Shown here: one piece after another, positions 51,678-61,394 of the stretch | Position numbering within the stretch: position 1 is the first letter of the stretch | Layout: each line of letters starts with the position of its first letter | Source of the DNA: UBA5018 sp947463165 | GTDB lineage: Bacteria > Cyanobacteriota > Cyanobacteriia > PCC-6307 > Cyanobiaceae | Reading direction: 5' to 3' | Assembly: GCA_943371245.1 (NCBI GenBank) | Contig: CALRTY020000009.1 | Location: forward strand, 1 to 64,000 | Length of the DNA: 64,000 nucleotides | Notes under the pieces: generated by a model | The model's database searches: none | Told to the model about the DNA's origin: nothing | What the model saw: only the letters and a program-made list of their open reading frames with translations | Position numbers and translations under genes: made by a program

Positions 51678-53321
51678 CTAGACCCTGGGCCTTTGGTGCA
51701 GGGGCAGTTCCCCCAGCTGAGGCAGGGGGGTCTTCTGGGGATGGAGTGGCTGGCTGTGGCTGCCAGCCAGCAGGCGATTGAGGGCATTCACGAAGGCCTG
51801 GGCCGCTGCCACCACGATGTCGGTGTCGGCGGCATGGCCCGAGTAGAGCACACCTTGATGGCGCAGCCGAATGGTTACATCGCCCATGGCATCGATGCCC
51901 TCGGTGACACTCTTGATTGAAAACTCCACCAGTTCATTGGGCACCTGGGCCAGGTGGTTGAGGGCCTGACACACCGCATCCACTGGACCGGTACCGATCG
52001 CGGCCTCGGTGAGCTGCGCCCCGTCGGCCGTGATCAAGCTGACGGTGGCCGTGGGCTGCAGGCCCGTACCGCAGCTCACCTGCACGCTTTTGAGTATGTA
52101 GATCGCTTCGTCGTTTTGTTGCACCTGCTCGCTGACAATCGCCTCCAGGTCGCGATCGGTGATCTCTCGCTTGCGGTCGGCCAGTTCCTTGAACCGGCTG
52201 AAGGCATCATCGAGATCTTGCCGCTCAAGGTTATAGCCAAGTTCCTCGAGGCGAGCTCGAAAAGCACTGCGGCCACTCAACTTGCCCAGGGAAATGCGGT
52301 TGTCGCTGAGGCCCACGGTGCGGGCATCGATGATCTCGTAGGTGAGCCGATTTTTGAGCACGCCATCTTGATGGATGCCCGATTCGTGGGCGAAGGCATT
52401 GGCACCCACAATCGCCTTGTTGGGCTGCACCACCATGCCGGTGAGATTGGAGACCAATCGTGAGGTCTTGGTGATCTCCTCGGTGCGCACCCCCGTGAGC
52501 GGCTCGACACTCTCCGTCGGCCGGCCCAGGAACGGGTTGAAGTAACTGCGCCGCACGTGCAGCGCCATCACCAACTCCTCCAGGGAGGCATTGCCGGCCC
52601 GTTCGCCAATGCCGTTGATAGTGCACTCCAGTTGGCGGGCACCGTTTTTGACGGCCTCAAGAAAATTGGCCACGGCCAGGCCTAAATCGTTGTGGCCATG
52701 TACGGAAATTACCGCTTGATTGATGTTCGGCACATGGGCGTCAATGCCGGCAATCAGGTCGCCAAACTCGGCGGGAGTAGCGTAGCCCACCGTATCGGGG
52801 ATATTGATCGTGGTGGCGCCGGCCTCAATCGCGGCGGCGATCACCTGGTACATGAATTCCGGATCGGAGCGGCCGGCGTCCTCGCAGGAGAACTCCACGT
52901 CATCCACCAAGGAACGGGCGTACGCGACCATCTCGGCAGTAATCGCTAGCACCTCGCTGCGGCTCTTGCGCAACTTGTGCTCCAGATGGATGTCGCTGGT
53001 GGCGATAAAGGTGTGAATGCGGCGGCGGGCGGCGGGGGCCACCGCATCGGCGCAGGCCTTGATGTCGCCGGCGGCGGCGCGGGCCAAACCACAAATCACT
53101 GGGCCTTCGGGGCTGCCGACACTGGCGGCGATGCGCTGCACCGCGTTGAAATCGCCAGCACTGGCAAAGGGAAAGCCGGCCTCAATGATGTCTACGCCCA
53201 GACGGGCGAGCTGCTGGGCGATCGCCAGCTTCTCCTCCAGGTTCAAGCTGGCGCCAGGAGATTGCTCCCCATCGCGCAAGGTGGTGTCAAAAATCAAAAC
53301 CCGGCCGGGGTCGCGGGCCAT
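51678..53321 (-). CDS. leuA: 2-isopropylmalate synthase
   Basis: 547 residues; condenses acetyl-CoA with 2-oxoisovalerate in the first step of leucine synthesis. The TIM barrel begins with VLIFDTTLRDGEQSPGASLN and contains the metal site SVHGHNDLGLAVANFLEA and GIGERAGNASLEELVMAL. The C-terminal LeuA dimer domain (about 400-510) is the leucine-responsive allosteric part. The start ATG is 24 bases after the NYN gene's stop. Confidence 0.95.
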   Translation of the reverse strand: MARDPGRVLIFDTTLRDGEQSPGASLNLEEKLAIAQQLARLGVDIIEAGFPFASAGDFNAVQRIAASVGSPEGPVICGLARAAAGDIKACADAVAPAARRRIHTFIATSDIHLEHKLRKSRSEVLAITAEMVAYARSLVDDVEFSCEDAGRSDPEFMYQVIAAAIEAGATTINIPDTVGYATPAEFGDLIAGIDAHVPNINQAVISVHGHNDLGLAVANFLEAVKNGARQLECTINGIGERAGNASLEELVMALHVRRSYFNPFLGRPTESVEPLTGVRTEEITKTSRLVSNLTGMVVQPNKAIVGANAFAHESGIHQDGVLKNRLTYEIIDARTVGLSDNRISLGKLSGRSAFRARLEELGYNLERQDLDDAFSRFKELADRKREITDRDLEAIVSEQVQQNDEAIYILKSVQVSCGTGLQPTATVSLITADGAQLTEAAIGTGPVDAVCQALNHLAQVPNELVEFSIKSVTEGIDAMGDVTIRLRHQGVLYSGHAADTDIVVAAAQAFVNALNRLLAGSHSQPLHPQKTPLPQLGELPLHQRPRV

Positions 53322-53344
53322 ACCGGCGCCTCTATGCGGAACAA

Positions 53345-54037
53345 CTATGAGTTAGTTAATTCTACGGTCGCAGGGTGCGGGCGAGGGCGGGAGCTGGGGG
53401 TGGCACCGCTTTCACTGCGCAAAAAGACAGGCTGGTGGTGGGCCTCTGACTTCTCCAACTCCTGGCGCAGGCTGGCCATCTCCACGAAGCGGTCGGCGGC
53501 ATTGCGCAGTTCCCTGGCCACCATGCCATCGGTGGTGATCACGGTGGTGCGCAGTCCCTGGGCCCTCAGCACCTCCAGCAGCCGTTCGAGATCCTTGCTG
53601 CCGCTCAGCAGCCACACCTCATCGGTGCGGGGGGCTACGCAGAGCAGGTCGATGGCAATCTCCACATCCAGGTTGGCGCGCACATAGTGGCGTTGCTCTC
53701 CATAGCGCTGCTCCCCTGGCCGGGGGTCAGGGTTGCGGCCATCAGCCGGGCGATGCGGTTCAAAATCGGCCCCGCCCCCGGGCAGTTCCCTCAGGGGGCG
53801 GGTGCGCACCGTGTAGCCCATGCTGGCCAGGGCATCGCGGAAGGGGCGCTGATCGGTGGGGTCTTTTAGCCCGGCGTACCAGAAGGCGCTGCCAAGCTCC
53901 ATGGCCGGTTGGCGGTTGGCGTAGGCCAGCAGGCGCCGTGGATCAAAAAACCAGCCCAGCTTCTGCTGGGCATAAAACATGCTGTGGCCATCCACGGCCA
54001 GGGCCAGTTGCAGGGGGCGGGCGGTACGAGGTTCCAT
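53345..54037 (-). CDS. NYN-domain (LabA/DUF88-like) protein
   Basis: 230 residues from ATG 54037 (MEPRTARPLQLALAVDGHSM), chosen because upstream codons overlap the divergent GH57 gene. The PIN-like NYN fold shows LAVDGHSMFYAQ (first acidic residue), LDVEIAIDLLC (second) and VWLLSGSKDLERLLEVLRAQ with the third near SGSKD (D). NYN proteins include ribonucleases; LabA of Synechococcus belongs to this superfamily and affects circadian output. RNA cleavage here is inference. The Pro/Arg-rich C-terminal tail is disordered. Confidence 0.8.
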   Translation of the reverse strand: MEPRTARPLQLALAVDGHSMFYAQQKLGWFFDPRRLLAYANRQPAMELGSAFWYAGLKDPTDQRPFRDALASMGYTVRTRPLRELPGGGADFEPHRPADGRNPDPRPGEQRYGEQRHYVRANLDVEIAIDLLCVAPRTDEVWLLSGSKDLERLLEVLRAQGLRTTVITTDGMVARELRNAADRFVEMASLRQELEKSEAHHQPVFLRSESGATPSSRPRPHPATVELTNS

Positions 54038-54088
54038 GGTCAACAGCCTAGGAAGCTGCCTATAAGCTGTCTCAAGCTCGAATCCCCC

Positions 54089-55972
54089 ATGGCTTCCAGC
54101 GACACCCCAGCCGGGGAAGGCGCGAGGGATCTCGGCGCCGCCTCTGAGGCCACCATTCAAACCAGCCCCGAGCTTGGCCCTGAAACCATTCAGCCGGCCA
54201 TGGCTCAGGTTGGCCTTGAAGCCTGGCAGCCGCCCAGCAGCCAGGCCAGCGCCGCAACCGTTGATCTAGTCGGAAATTTGAGCGCCCCTGAGCTGAGCAG
54301 CCAGGCTGGCAGCCGAGCCAGTTCTCAGCCCACCGTTACAGATGAGCCATTGCTGGCGGCAGGGCAGCAGCCAGGTGAGCCTCGCCCTTTAGCCGCCGCC
54401 GGGGATCTGGCGGTGGTGCTGCATGCCCATCTCCCCTACGTGCGCTCCAGTGAACCTGGATCCCTGGAGGAGGACTGGTATTTCCAGGCCCTGCAAGAGT
54501 GTTATTTGCCGCTGCTGGCGGTGCTGGAGGCTGCGGCGGCAGATCCACTGCAAAATCCCCGCCTCACCCTCGGCCTCTCACCGACGCTGCTGTCCTTGCT
54601 GGCCGATAAGCAACTAAACGCCAGATTTCCCGCCTGGTTGGCGGTGCGGCGAGAATTGCTCGCCCAGCTTGATCCCCAGTCGGAACTGCAGGCGGCGGCC
54701 CAGCAGCTGGCCAGCACCTTGGCCGGCATCGCCGCCCAGTGGGAGCGCTATGGCGGCCAGTTGGTGCCCCGCTTCCGCCTCCTCCAGGCCCAGGGGGTGC
54801 TGGATCTGATCACCTGTGCCGCCACCCACGGCTACCTGCCCCTGCTGCGCAGCGTGCCGGAGGCCGTACGGGCCCAACTGCGTACGGCTGTGCGCGAACA
54901 CGAGCGCCAGATTGGCGAGCGGCCGCTGGGAATTTGGATTCCAGAATGCGCCTACTACGAAGGGCTAGATGAGCAACTGATTAGCAATGGCCTCCGCTAT
55001 TCCCTGCTCGATGCCCATGGCCTTCTGCATGGAATGCCCAGGCCTCGCTATGGAGTTTTCGCGCCGATTTGTTCGCCAGCTGGGGTAGCTTTTTTTGGCC
55101 GAGATAGCACCTCCACCCTGCCGGTGTGGAGTGCCAGCCAGGGCTATCCGGGCCATCCCGCCTACCGTGAATTCCATCGCGATTTGGGCTGGGACCTGTC
55201 GGATGAACAGCTCAGCGCCGCCGGCATCAATAGCCGCCGTCCCCTGGGCCTGAAGCTGCATCGCGTTACCGACCAGGGCTGCCCCCTAGAGGCCAAAGCG
55301 CCCTATGTCCCAGAGGTTGCCAGTGGCCAAATTAAAGACCATGCCGCCGACTACCTGGCGGGCCGTGCCGCCGAACTGACCAGCTTAGCCAGCTCCATGC
55401 AGCGGCGACCCCTGCTGGTGGCCCCCTTTGATGCCGAGTTGTTTGGCCACTGGTGGTTTGAAGGCCCCCAATTTCTGGCGGCCCTGTTCGCCAATGCCGC
55501 AGCCCAGGGGGTGCGGCTGGTGCACCTGCGCGATGTGCTCAGCAGCGGTGAATCCCTGCAGGTGTGTAATCCATCCCCCAGCAGCTGGGGGCAGGGTGGG
55601 TACCACAACTATTGGCTGAACGAAACCAATGCCTGGATCGTTCCTGAATGGCAAAAGGCATCCCTGGCGATGGTGCGTCGGGTTAGTCAGGGGGTGGGCA
55701 GCGTCCAGAAACGGCAATTGCTGCACCAGGCGGGCAGGGAATTGCTGCTGGCCCAAAGCTCCGATTGGAGTTTCATACTCAGGGCCGGCACTACCACTCA
55801 ATTGGCCCGGGAACGGATCGAACGCCATTTAGATCGCTTCTGGCGGCTGCTCGATGCGATCGATAATGACACTGAACTGTCCCAAATCTGGCTGGATGGA
55901 GTGCAGCGAGAAGACGGCCTCTTCCCCAACCTAGATTCGGCCGATTGGGCGCGCCGCTCAATCCCTAACTAG
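54089..55972 (+). CDS. GH57 glycoside hydrolase / 1,4-alpha-glucan branching enzyme
   Basis: 627 residues. After an unstructured Ser/Ala/Pro-rich extension (1-103) the GH57 barrel starts at VVLHAHLPYVR. The catalytic nucleophile is E286 in GIWIPECAYYE and the acid/base D448 in APFDAELFGHWWFEG; the C-terminal helical DUF1957 domain follows (about 520-600). Most bacterial proteins of this layout are 1,4-alpha-glucan branching enzymes acting on glycogen, though some have amylase activity. Its 3' end meets crtL tail-to-tail at 12 bases. Confidence 0.88.
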   Translation: MASSDTPAGEGARDLGAASEATIQTSPELGPETIQPAMAQVGLEAWQPPSSQASAATVDLVGNLSAPELSSQAGSRASSQPTVTDEPLLAAGQQPGEPRPLAAAGDLAVVLHAHLPYVRSSEPGSLEEDWYFQALQECYLPLLAVLEAAAADPLQNPRLTLGLSPTLLSLLADKQLNARFPAWLAVRRELLAQLDPQSELQAAAQQLASTLAGIAAQWERYGGQLVPRFRLLQAQGVLDLITCAATHGYLPLLRSVPEAVRAQLRTAVREHERQIGERPLGIWIPECAYYEGLDEQLISNGLRYSLLDAHGLLHGMPRPRYGVFAPICSPAGVAFFGRDSTSTLPVWSASQGYPGHPAYREFHRDLGWDLSDEQLSAAGINSRRPLGLKLHRVTDQGCPLEAKAPYVPEVASGQIKDHAADYLAGRAAELTSLASSMQRRPLLVAPFDAELFGHWWFEGPQFLAALFANAAAQGVRLVHLRDVLSSGESLQVCNPSPSSWGQGGYHNYWLNETNAWIVPEWQKASLAMVRRVSQGVGSVQKRQLLHQAGRELLLAQSSDWSFILRAGTTTQLARERIERHLDRFWRLLDAIDNDTELSQIWLDGVQREDGLFPNLDSADWARRSIPN

Positions 55973-55983
55973 GGCTTGCTGAT

Positions 55984-57342
55984 TCAGTTTTTGCCTGATT
56001 TTGGTGGGCCCGGAAACAGCAATCGCCAGGCCAGGCTGAGCTCGCGCCCCCGCTGCCGCATCAGGCCCCAACGCACATCCCAGGGGGCCAGCAGGAACAG
56101 GCGCACCATCGCCCAGAGCAACTCAGGCAGCGGCAGGGTATTGGTCAAAAAGCCATACCATATTGGAGATGGTAGGGAGAAGAATGTGGCAAAGAAGTGG
56201 CGCAACTGATCCTCTCGAAAGCGCATTAACTTCTCGAGGCCAAAGCTGTATAGAGCATGCTTGCGCCTCATCTCCGCCGGCCAGAGCGCTTGCCAGCCGG
56301 CCGCAGCCAATGTGGCGACGCTGTTGGGCTCCAGCGCCTTCAGCTCGGCGGCGATGGCCCGGGCCAGGCCCCCTGCCCGCCGCAACAAGGCACCCACCAG
56401 GTAACCGGAGGCTGGATGCACCATCGCCGCCGCCCCGCCAAAGGCCAACACCGGTTGATCCAGGTGAGGTAGGGGCAGGTTCATCGGAAACAGGCAAAAC
56501 TCTTCGTGATGCAACTCCAGTAAAGCCACGCCTCGATGGGCCAGTCGCCGCTCCAACCGCTGGCGCAATTCCGCCACCGGCACTGGCGGCGCTAGAGCCA
56601 GGGAGGTTTCCTCCACAAAGAACAGCCCATCGCCGAGGTCCATCGCGTACAGGAAGGTGGGCGGAGCAAGCCGTTCCGCCGCCGTGAGGTGATCGCAGCG
56701 AAAGTCCATCAGCACAAACTCACCTGACTTCACCGGCGCTGCGCTGAAGCGACCCACCAGGCCATAGGCGGCTTGGCCGGCCACGGGGCCCTCATCGGCG
56801 CGGGTTACGAACACCGGCTTATGGCCCGAGGCATCCACCACCAATCGGGCGGTTAGTTCTAAATTTGCCGGGCCGCATACCCGGCAGAGAGAACCGGGGG
56901 TATGGGCAGTCACGGGCAGGCCATCGCCATCGATAAAATCAATTTCACTAGCTTTACCGCGCTGGAAGATCACGCCAGCCTGCTGGCATAGCTGCAGCCA
57001 ATGGGCCTGCAGTTTGTGTTTATCAAACAGGCCATAGTCGCGGCCGAGAACAGTTGGCGCATTGGCTGCGCCATCGGCCTCTGTCTCGCCAGCGCCAAAA
57101 AAACTGACACTGTGGCTCCAGCGATGGCCCAAAAGGTGGGCCAAGCCCACAGCATCCACCTCCTCACCCCAAATTCCGTAGGTATTGGCCCAGGGATCGT
57201 TGGGATCATTGGGCGAGAGAACCACCACCTTTAGGCGTTCTGCCCCGAGGGCCGCCGCCATCGCCAGGGCGGCTGGTCCGCCACCAACCACCAGCACATC
57301 AACCACCAACACTTCACTCACTTGCACGCCAAACACTTGCAT
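55984..57342 (-). CDS. crtL: Lycopene beta-cyclase (CrtL type)
   Basis: 452 residues from the ATG at 57342 (MQVFGVQVSEVLVVDVLVVG); an in-frame start at 57402 would add twenty hydrophobic residues. The dinucleotide site DVLVVGGGPAALAMAAALG, the region NTYGIWGEEVDAVGL (conserved in plant-type cyclases) and GGAAAMVHPASGYLVGALL near the C-terminus are diagnostic. It forms the beta rings of carotenoids for photosynthesis and zeaxanthin. Beta versus epsilon specificity cannot be told from sequence reading alone. Next to gyrA, an order I recall in related picocyanobacteria. Confidence 0.9.
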   Translation of the reverse strand: MQVFGVQVSEVLVVDVLVVGGGPAALAMAAALGAERLKVVVLSPNDPNDPWANTYGIWGEEVDAVGLAHLLGHRWSHSVSFFGAGETEADGAANAPTVLGRDYGLFDKHKLQAHWLQLCQQAGVIFQRGKASEIDFIDGDGLPVTAHTPGSLCRVCGPANLELTARLVVDASGHKPVFVTRADEGPVAGQAAYGLVGRFSAAPVKSGEFVLMDFRCDHLTAAERLAPPTFLYAMDLGDGLFFVEETSLALAPPVPVAELRQRLERRLAHRGVALLELHHEEFCLFPMNLPLPHLDQPVLAFGGAAAMVHPASGYLVGALLRRAGGLARAIAAELKALEPNSVATLAAAGWQALWPAEMRRKHALYSFGLEKLMRFREDQLRHFFATFFSLPSPIWYGFLTNTLPLPELLWAMVRLFLLAPWDVRWGLMRQRGRELSLAWRLLFPGPPKSGKN

Positions 57343-57568
57343 GTTAAATGCTAGAACATAAAAGCTAAGAATGCAAGCTAAGTGAACACAATGTACGCCC
57401 ATGCATAGGGCCAGGGTTCAGGCACCTGAATACAGGGTCGGAATATATGTGAAATGGCTTAATCACCATTAGCGGTTATTTCTTGAATCAGCTGCCACTG
57501 AACTTGCTGCCGCTAAACCAGTTGCCATCAGCAGCCGGCAATTGAGCCGGGTGGATCGAAGCGCTCGC

Positions 57569-60199
57569 TCAGGCGGCTGGTGGTTCTGGATCCCCTACAC
57601 CCACTGCTGCGATTTCCTCACTCAGTTCGTCATCGGGGGCTGGAGGCACCAGCACCACCTCGGCCAGGCGGTCGCCGGCATCCAATTTCTGCAGTCTCAC
57701 ACCGGTTGCCGCCCTCGACTGCTGCGGCACCGCATCGGCGCGGGTGCGGACGATCACGCCGCGCTCGCTTACCAACAGCAGTTCTTCGCCGGAACCCAGC
57801 ACCTTCAGGCCCACAAGTACATCGCCATCGCGGCGAAACTTGATTGCCCGCAGGCCCATGCCAGCCCGTTTCTGCAGGCGGAATTGGTCTACCGGTACTC
57901 GCTTACCTAGACCAGAGGCACTGGCCACCAGCACCCAGGGCCCCTCGCTAACCGCAGTGCCCTCCTCCGCCAGCTCGATATCGTCTAAATCCTCCTCTTG
58001 GCCGTTGACGCTGCTGGCCACCCGATCGGCCAGTTCAGCCGGCAACACATCCATGCTCACCAACTGATCACCGCCACGCAAATTCATGGCCCTCACCCCC
58101 CGGGCTGAGCGGCCCAGGGGTCTGAGCTCCTCATCGCTGAGGCGGAAGTGGATGGTCATGCCATTGCGGGAGCCAATCAGCACGCTGTCTCCAGGCAAGG
58201 CCAGGCGTACCCAGGTGAGGGCATCGCCATCTTCCAGGGAGATTGCAATCAAGCCGTTAGAGCGAATATTGGCGAATGCAGATAGGAGAGTGCGCTTGAC
58301 ATAGCCGCCTCTGGTGAGCATCACCAACACTCCATCGGCAGCAAATTCACTCACTGCTAGCAGTGAGGTGATCTGTTCCTCCCGTGGAATCGGCAGCAGT
58401 TGCACCGTTGGAGTTCCCTTGGAGGCACGGCTGCAAATCGGTACGCGATAGGCGGGCAGGGAATAGACCACCCCCCGATCACTGAATAGCAGCAGGGAGT
58501 CATGGTCATTGCAGCTGATAAACAGGCGTACCGCCTCCTCGGCCTGGTTGCGGGTGCCGGCCTTGCCCCGGGTGCCGCGGCTGGTGGCTTCAAATTCGCT
58601 TACCGGCATCCTTTTCAGATAGCCGTTTTTAGTGAGCAATACCACCGAGCGCTCATTGGCGATCAGATCGATGTCTTCCAGACCTGCTTCCAGGTCGAGA
58701 ATAACCGTACGGCGAGGCGAGTTGTATTTATCTCTCAGTATATGCAACTCCTCTGTAATCAGCTCAAACACTCGTTCGCGACGAGCTAAGATATCCTTAT
58801 AGTCGATGATCTTGGCGAGAAGATCCTCATGCTCTAGTCGAATCTTGTCCGCCTCCAGGGCCGTTAGGCGGCGTAATTGCATCTGGAGGATGGCATCGGC
58901 CTGCAGCTCGCTCAAGCCAAATTGCTGGGTTAGCTCCGTGCGGGCGCTGGCCGCATCGGTGGCGCCACGGATCAGGGCAATGATCGCATCTAGATTGTCT
59001 AGGGCAATTAATAGTCCGAGCAGGATGTGATCGCGCTCCTCAGCCTTGCGCAGCAGATAGCGGGTGCGGCGCTCGATCGTCTCGACTCGAAACTCGAGGA
59101 ACACCTCCAGCATCTTGCGCAGGTTGAGCAGCAGGGGCTCCCCAGCCACCAACGAGAGCATGTAGGCATTGAAGTTGCTCTGGAGGGGAGTTAGCTTGAA
59201 TAAATTATTCAACACAACTTGAGGGTAGGCATCGCGGCGAAGCTCGATGACAATTCTCATGCCATCTCGATCGGATTCGTCGCGGATATCGCTTATTCCT
59301 TCCAGTTTTTTATCGTTTACCAGCTCGGCGATTCGCTCAATCAACGCCGCTTTATTGGTTTGATAGGGAAGCTCGGTGATAATCACCGCATCCCGATCTG
59401 GCCGTCCGGTTACCTCCAGGGTTTCAATCGATGCCACTCCGCGCATGGTCACCGAACCGCGACCGGTGGCATAGATCTCCCGAATGCCGCTGCGGCCAAG
59501 GATCTGGCCACCGGTGGGGAAGTCGGGGCCAGGAATCAGGGCTGTCAGCTCTCGATCGGAGAGTTCAGGATTGGCAATCATGGCCAAAAGGCCATTGATC
59601 AATTCGCCTGGATTGTGGGGCGGAATGTTGGTCGCCATCCCCACGGCAATGCCGGAGGAACCGTTGAGCAGCAACTGGGGCAACCGGGCCGGCAGCACGG
59701 TGGGTTCCTGCTGGCTGCCGTCAAAGTTGTCGGCGAAGTCAACTGTTTCGCTCTCGATATCATCGAGGAGCGCATCCGTGGTTAGCGATTGCAGCCGTGA
59801 TTCCGTATATCGCATTGCGGCCGGCGGATCGTTATCCACTGAACCAAAATTGCCGTGGCCATCGATGAGCGGCATGCGCATCGAAAAATCCTGGGCCATC
59901 CGCACCAGGGCGTCATACACGGCGGTGTCTCCGTGGGGGTGGTACTTACCGAGCACCTCCCCCACCACGCGGGCGCATTTCCGATAGGGCCTGTCGCTGG
60001 TGAGACCCAATTCGTACATCGCATAGAGAATGCGGCGATGCACGGGTTTAAGACCATCGCGGGCATCGGGCAGGGCCCGGCCCACAATCACGCTCATCGC
60101 GTACTCCAGGTAGGAGCGCGACATCTCGTTGCGGAGGTCGGTCTGGATGATCCGTCCGTCAGAGTCTCCGGGGGTCTGAGCTCCGTTGGATTCGGCCAT
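57569..60199 (-). CDS. gyrA: DNA gyrase subunit A
   Basis: 876 residues, no intein. The winged-helix domain has the catalytic Tyr131 in AAMRYTESRL and the quinolone-region GKYHPHGDTAVYDALVRMAQ. The C-terminal beta-pinwheel contains several GRSARGVRAM and GLGKRVPVDQF-type blades; the QRRGGKG box of many GyrA proteins is replaced by ATSRGTRGKAGT. A 57-base gap with an inverted repeat separates it from the divergent DUF39 gene. Confidence 0.96.
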   Translation of the reverse strand: MAESNGAQTPGDSDGRIIQTDLRNEMSRSYLEYAMSVIVGRALPDARDGLKPVHRRILYAMYELGLTSDRPYRKCARVVGEVLGKYHPHGDTAVYDALVRMAQDFSMRMPLIDGHGNFGSVDNDPPAAMRYTESRLQSLTTDALLDDIESETVDFADNFDGSQQEPTVLPARLPQLLLNGSSGIAVGMATNIPPHNPGELINGLLAMIANPELSDRELTALIPGPDFPTGGQILGRSGIREIYATGRGSVTMRGVASIETLEVTGRPDRDAVIITELPYQTNKAALIERIAELVNDKKLEGISDIRDESDRDGMRIVIELRRDAYPQVVLNNLFKLTPLQSNFNAYMLSLVAGEPLLLNLRKMLEVFLEFRVETIERRTRYLLRKAEERDHILLGLLIALDNLDAIIALIRGATDAASARTELTQQFGLSELQADAILQMQLRRLTALEADKIRLEHEDLLAKIIDYKDILARRERVFELITEELHILRDKYNSPRRTVILDLEAGLEDIDLIANERSVVLLTKNGYLKRMPVSEFEATSRGTRGKAGTRNQAEEAVRLFISCNDHDSLLLFSDRGVVYSLPAYRVPICSRASKGTPTVQLLPIPREEQITSLLAVSEFAADGVLVMLTRGGYVKRTLLSAFANIRSNGLIAISLEDGDALTWVRLALPGDSVLIGSRNGMTIHFRLSDEELRPLGRSARGVRAMNLRGGDQLVSMDVLPAELADRVASSVNGQEEDLDDIELAEEGTAVSEGPWVLVASASGLGKRVPVDQFRLQKRAGMGLRAIKFRRDGDVLVGLKVLGSGEELLLVSERGVIVRTRADAVPQQSRAATGVRLQKLDAGDRLAEVVLVPPAPDDELSEEIAAVGVGDPEPPAA

Positions 60200-60215
60200 G
60201 CAGCAACGCCCTCAG

Positions 60216-60232
60216 CAGTAATGATTTTACTG
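60216..60232. promoter_or_regulatory. Inverted repeat between divergent gyrA and DUF39 genes
   Basis: CAGTAA (60216-60221), TGATT loop, TTACTG (60227-60232): a perfect dyad in the only 57 bases between two divergent start codons. Its position could allow one regulator to bind for both promoters. No known cyanobacterial operator is recognised. Confidence 0.5.
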
Positions 60233-60256
60233 TGACGGGTGTGAGTTAAAGGGCCG

Positions 60257-61387
60257 GTGAGCGATCTGGGCTCCACTCGTTGCGAAGGCCAGCTGATCGA
60301 TCGCCAGCAAAGCGGCCTGTTGCAGGTGCGCACCGCCGCGCAATTTCGCGCCCTGGTGGCGGAGCAGGGGCTGGCTCAGGCCTACGAGGCCACCGATGTG
60401 GTGGTGGCCGCCGACGCTGGTTTCACCAACCAGGTGAGTTGGCAACTCAGCCTGGGTCCCAGCGATCCACCGATCCGGCTGCGCCAGGCCCAGCTCGATG
60501 GCCTGGAGGCCCTCTGTGGTAGCGGTTCAGGTGAGCTGCTGCTGTCGGCGGCGAGTTTGCCGAGCCTGGCCACCCTGTTGGCGGGCGGCAGCATCGAGCT
60601 CAGCGCCATTGGTGAGGTAACGCCATTGCAGCCCCGCCGCGAGCTGAACGCCAGCTTGAGCCTCGCTCAGATCGGCGGCGGCCGTCTGCTACTGCATCGC
60701 GCCATCGTTGAAAACGGCATTGTTGGCATCAGCAGCCTGGCTGGCCTGACGGCTACCCACCTGGGGCCCCTGGTGGGTCCGCTGGTGAGCAGCCTTTACG
60801 CCTGCGGCGGGCCCGGCAGCATCGGGCTGACCATGCCAGGCCTGGGGCTGCTGGGGCCGGGTTCGCCGGTGCTGGTGGGCGGAGCGATCGGCTGGGTGGT
60901 GGGGCCCGGCAGCGGTCATCAGCCAGGGGTACCCCGTTCCGCTCTGGGCCATGCCCTGGCCCCTGGCGCAAGTGCCGCCGTCAGTGTCGAGTTGCATCAG
61001 CTGCAACCTGGAAGCCTGCGGGTCTGCCGATTCGAGGGCCATGGCGCCGCCCTGCTGTTGCCGGTGGCGGCGCCGGTACCCCTGCTCAACCTCAACATCG
61101 CCCGCCAAGCCGCCGCCGGGGCCGAATTACTGGAGGCCCCGGTGCTCGACCTGGGCATTCCGCGCCGACTCAAACCAAGCCTGGGCCGGGTGCGCTACAG
61201 CGATCTACTCAGCGGCCAGCTGACCCTGCAGGGACGCCCGATCACCTGCTCACCAGCCCACAGCCCCCGCTTGGCGGCGGCGGCAGCCGAGGAGCTGGTC
61301 TGCCGCCTGCGGGAGGGGCGCTTCCCCCTGCGGCTGCCATGGCAAAGCCTTGGATCCCGCTCCACCCTGGTGCCCTTGGCAGATTGA
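60257..61387 (+). CDS. DUF39 (HcyBio) homocysteine biosynthesis-related protein
   Basis: 376 residues from GTG 60257. The segments TDVVVAADAGFTNQVSWQLS LGPSDPPIRL, TPLQPRRELNASLSL and ENGIVGISSLAG match what I recall of DUF39/HcyBio proteins. In methanogens and some anaerobes the family makes homocysteine from aspartate semialdehyde with sulfide and a NIL/ferredoxin partner. No such partner is adjacent here. Three Cys residues (about 87, 183, 350) might serve catalysis. Its role in an aerobic cyanobacterium with the usual Met pathway is not established. Confidence 0.75.
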   Translation: MSDLGSTRCEGQLIDRQQSGLLQVRTAAQFRALVAEQGLAQAYEATDVVVAADAGFTNQVSWQLSLGPSDPPIRLRQAQLDGLEALCGSGSGELLLSAASLPSLATLLAGGSIELSAIGEVTPLQPRRELNASLSLAQIGGGRLLLHRAIVENGIVGISSLAGLTATHLGPLVGPLVSSLYACGGPGSIGLTMPGLGLLGPGSPVLVGGAIGWVVGPGSGHQPGVPRSALGHALAPGASAAVSVELHQLQPGSLRVCRFEGHGAALLLPVAAPVPLLNLNIARQAAAGAELLEAPVLDLGIPRRLKPSLGRVRYSDLLSGQLTLQGRPITCSPAHSPRLAAAAAEELVCRLREGRFPLRLPWQSLGSRSTLVPLAD

Positions 61388-61394
61388 CCTCCTC

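Noticed and set aside
57569..60199. Intein in GyrA
   Set aside because: GyrA reads through as one uninterrupted 876-residue protein around the active-site Tyr, where inteins usually sit.
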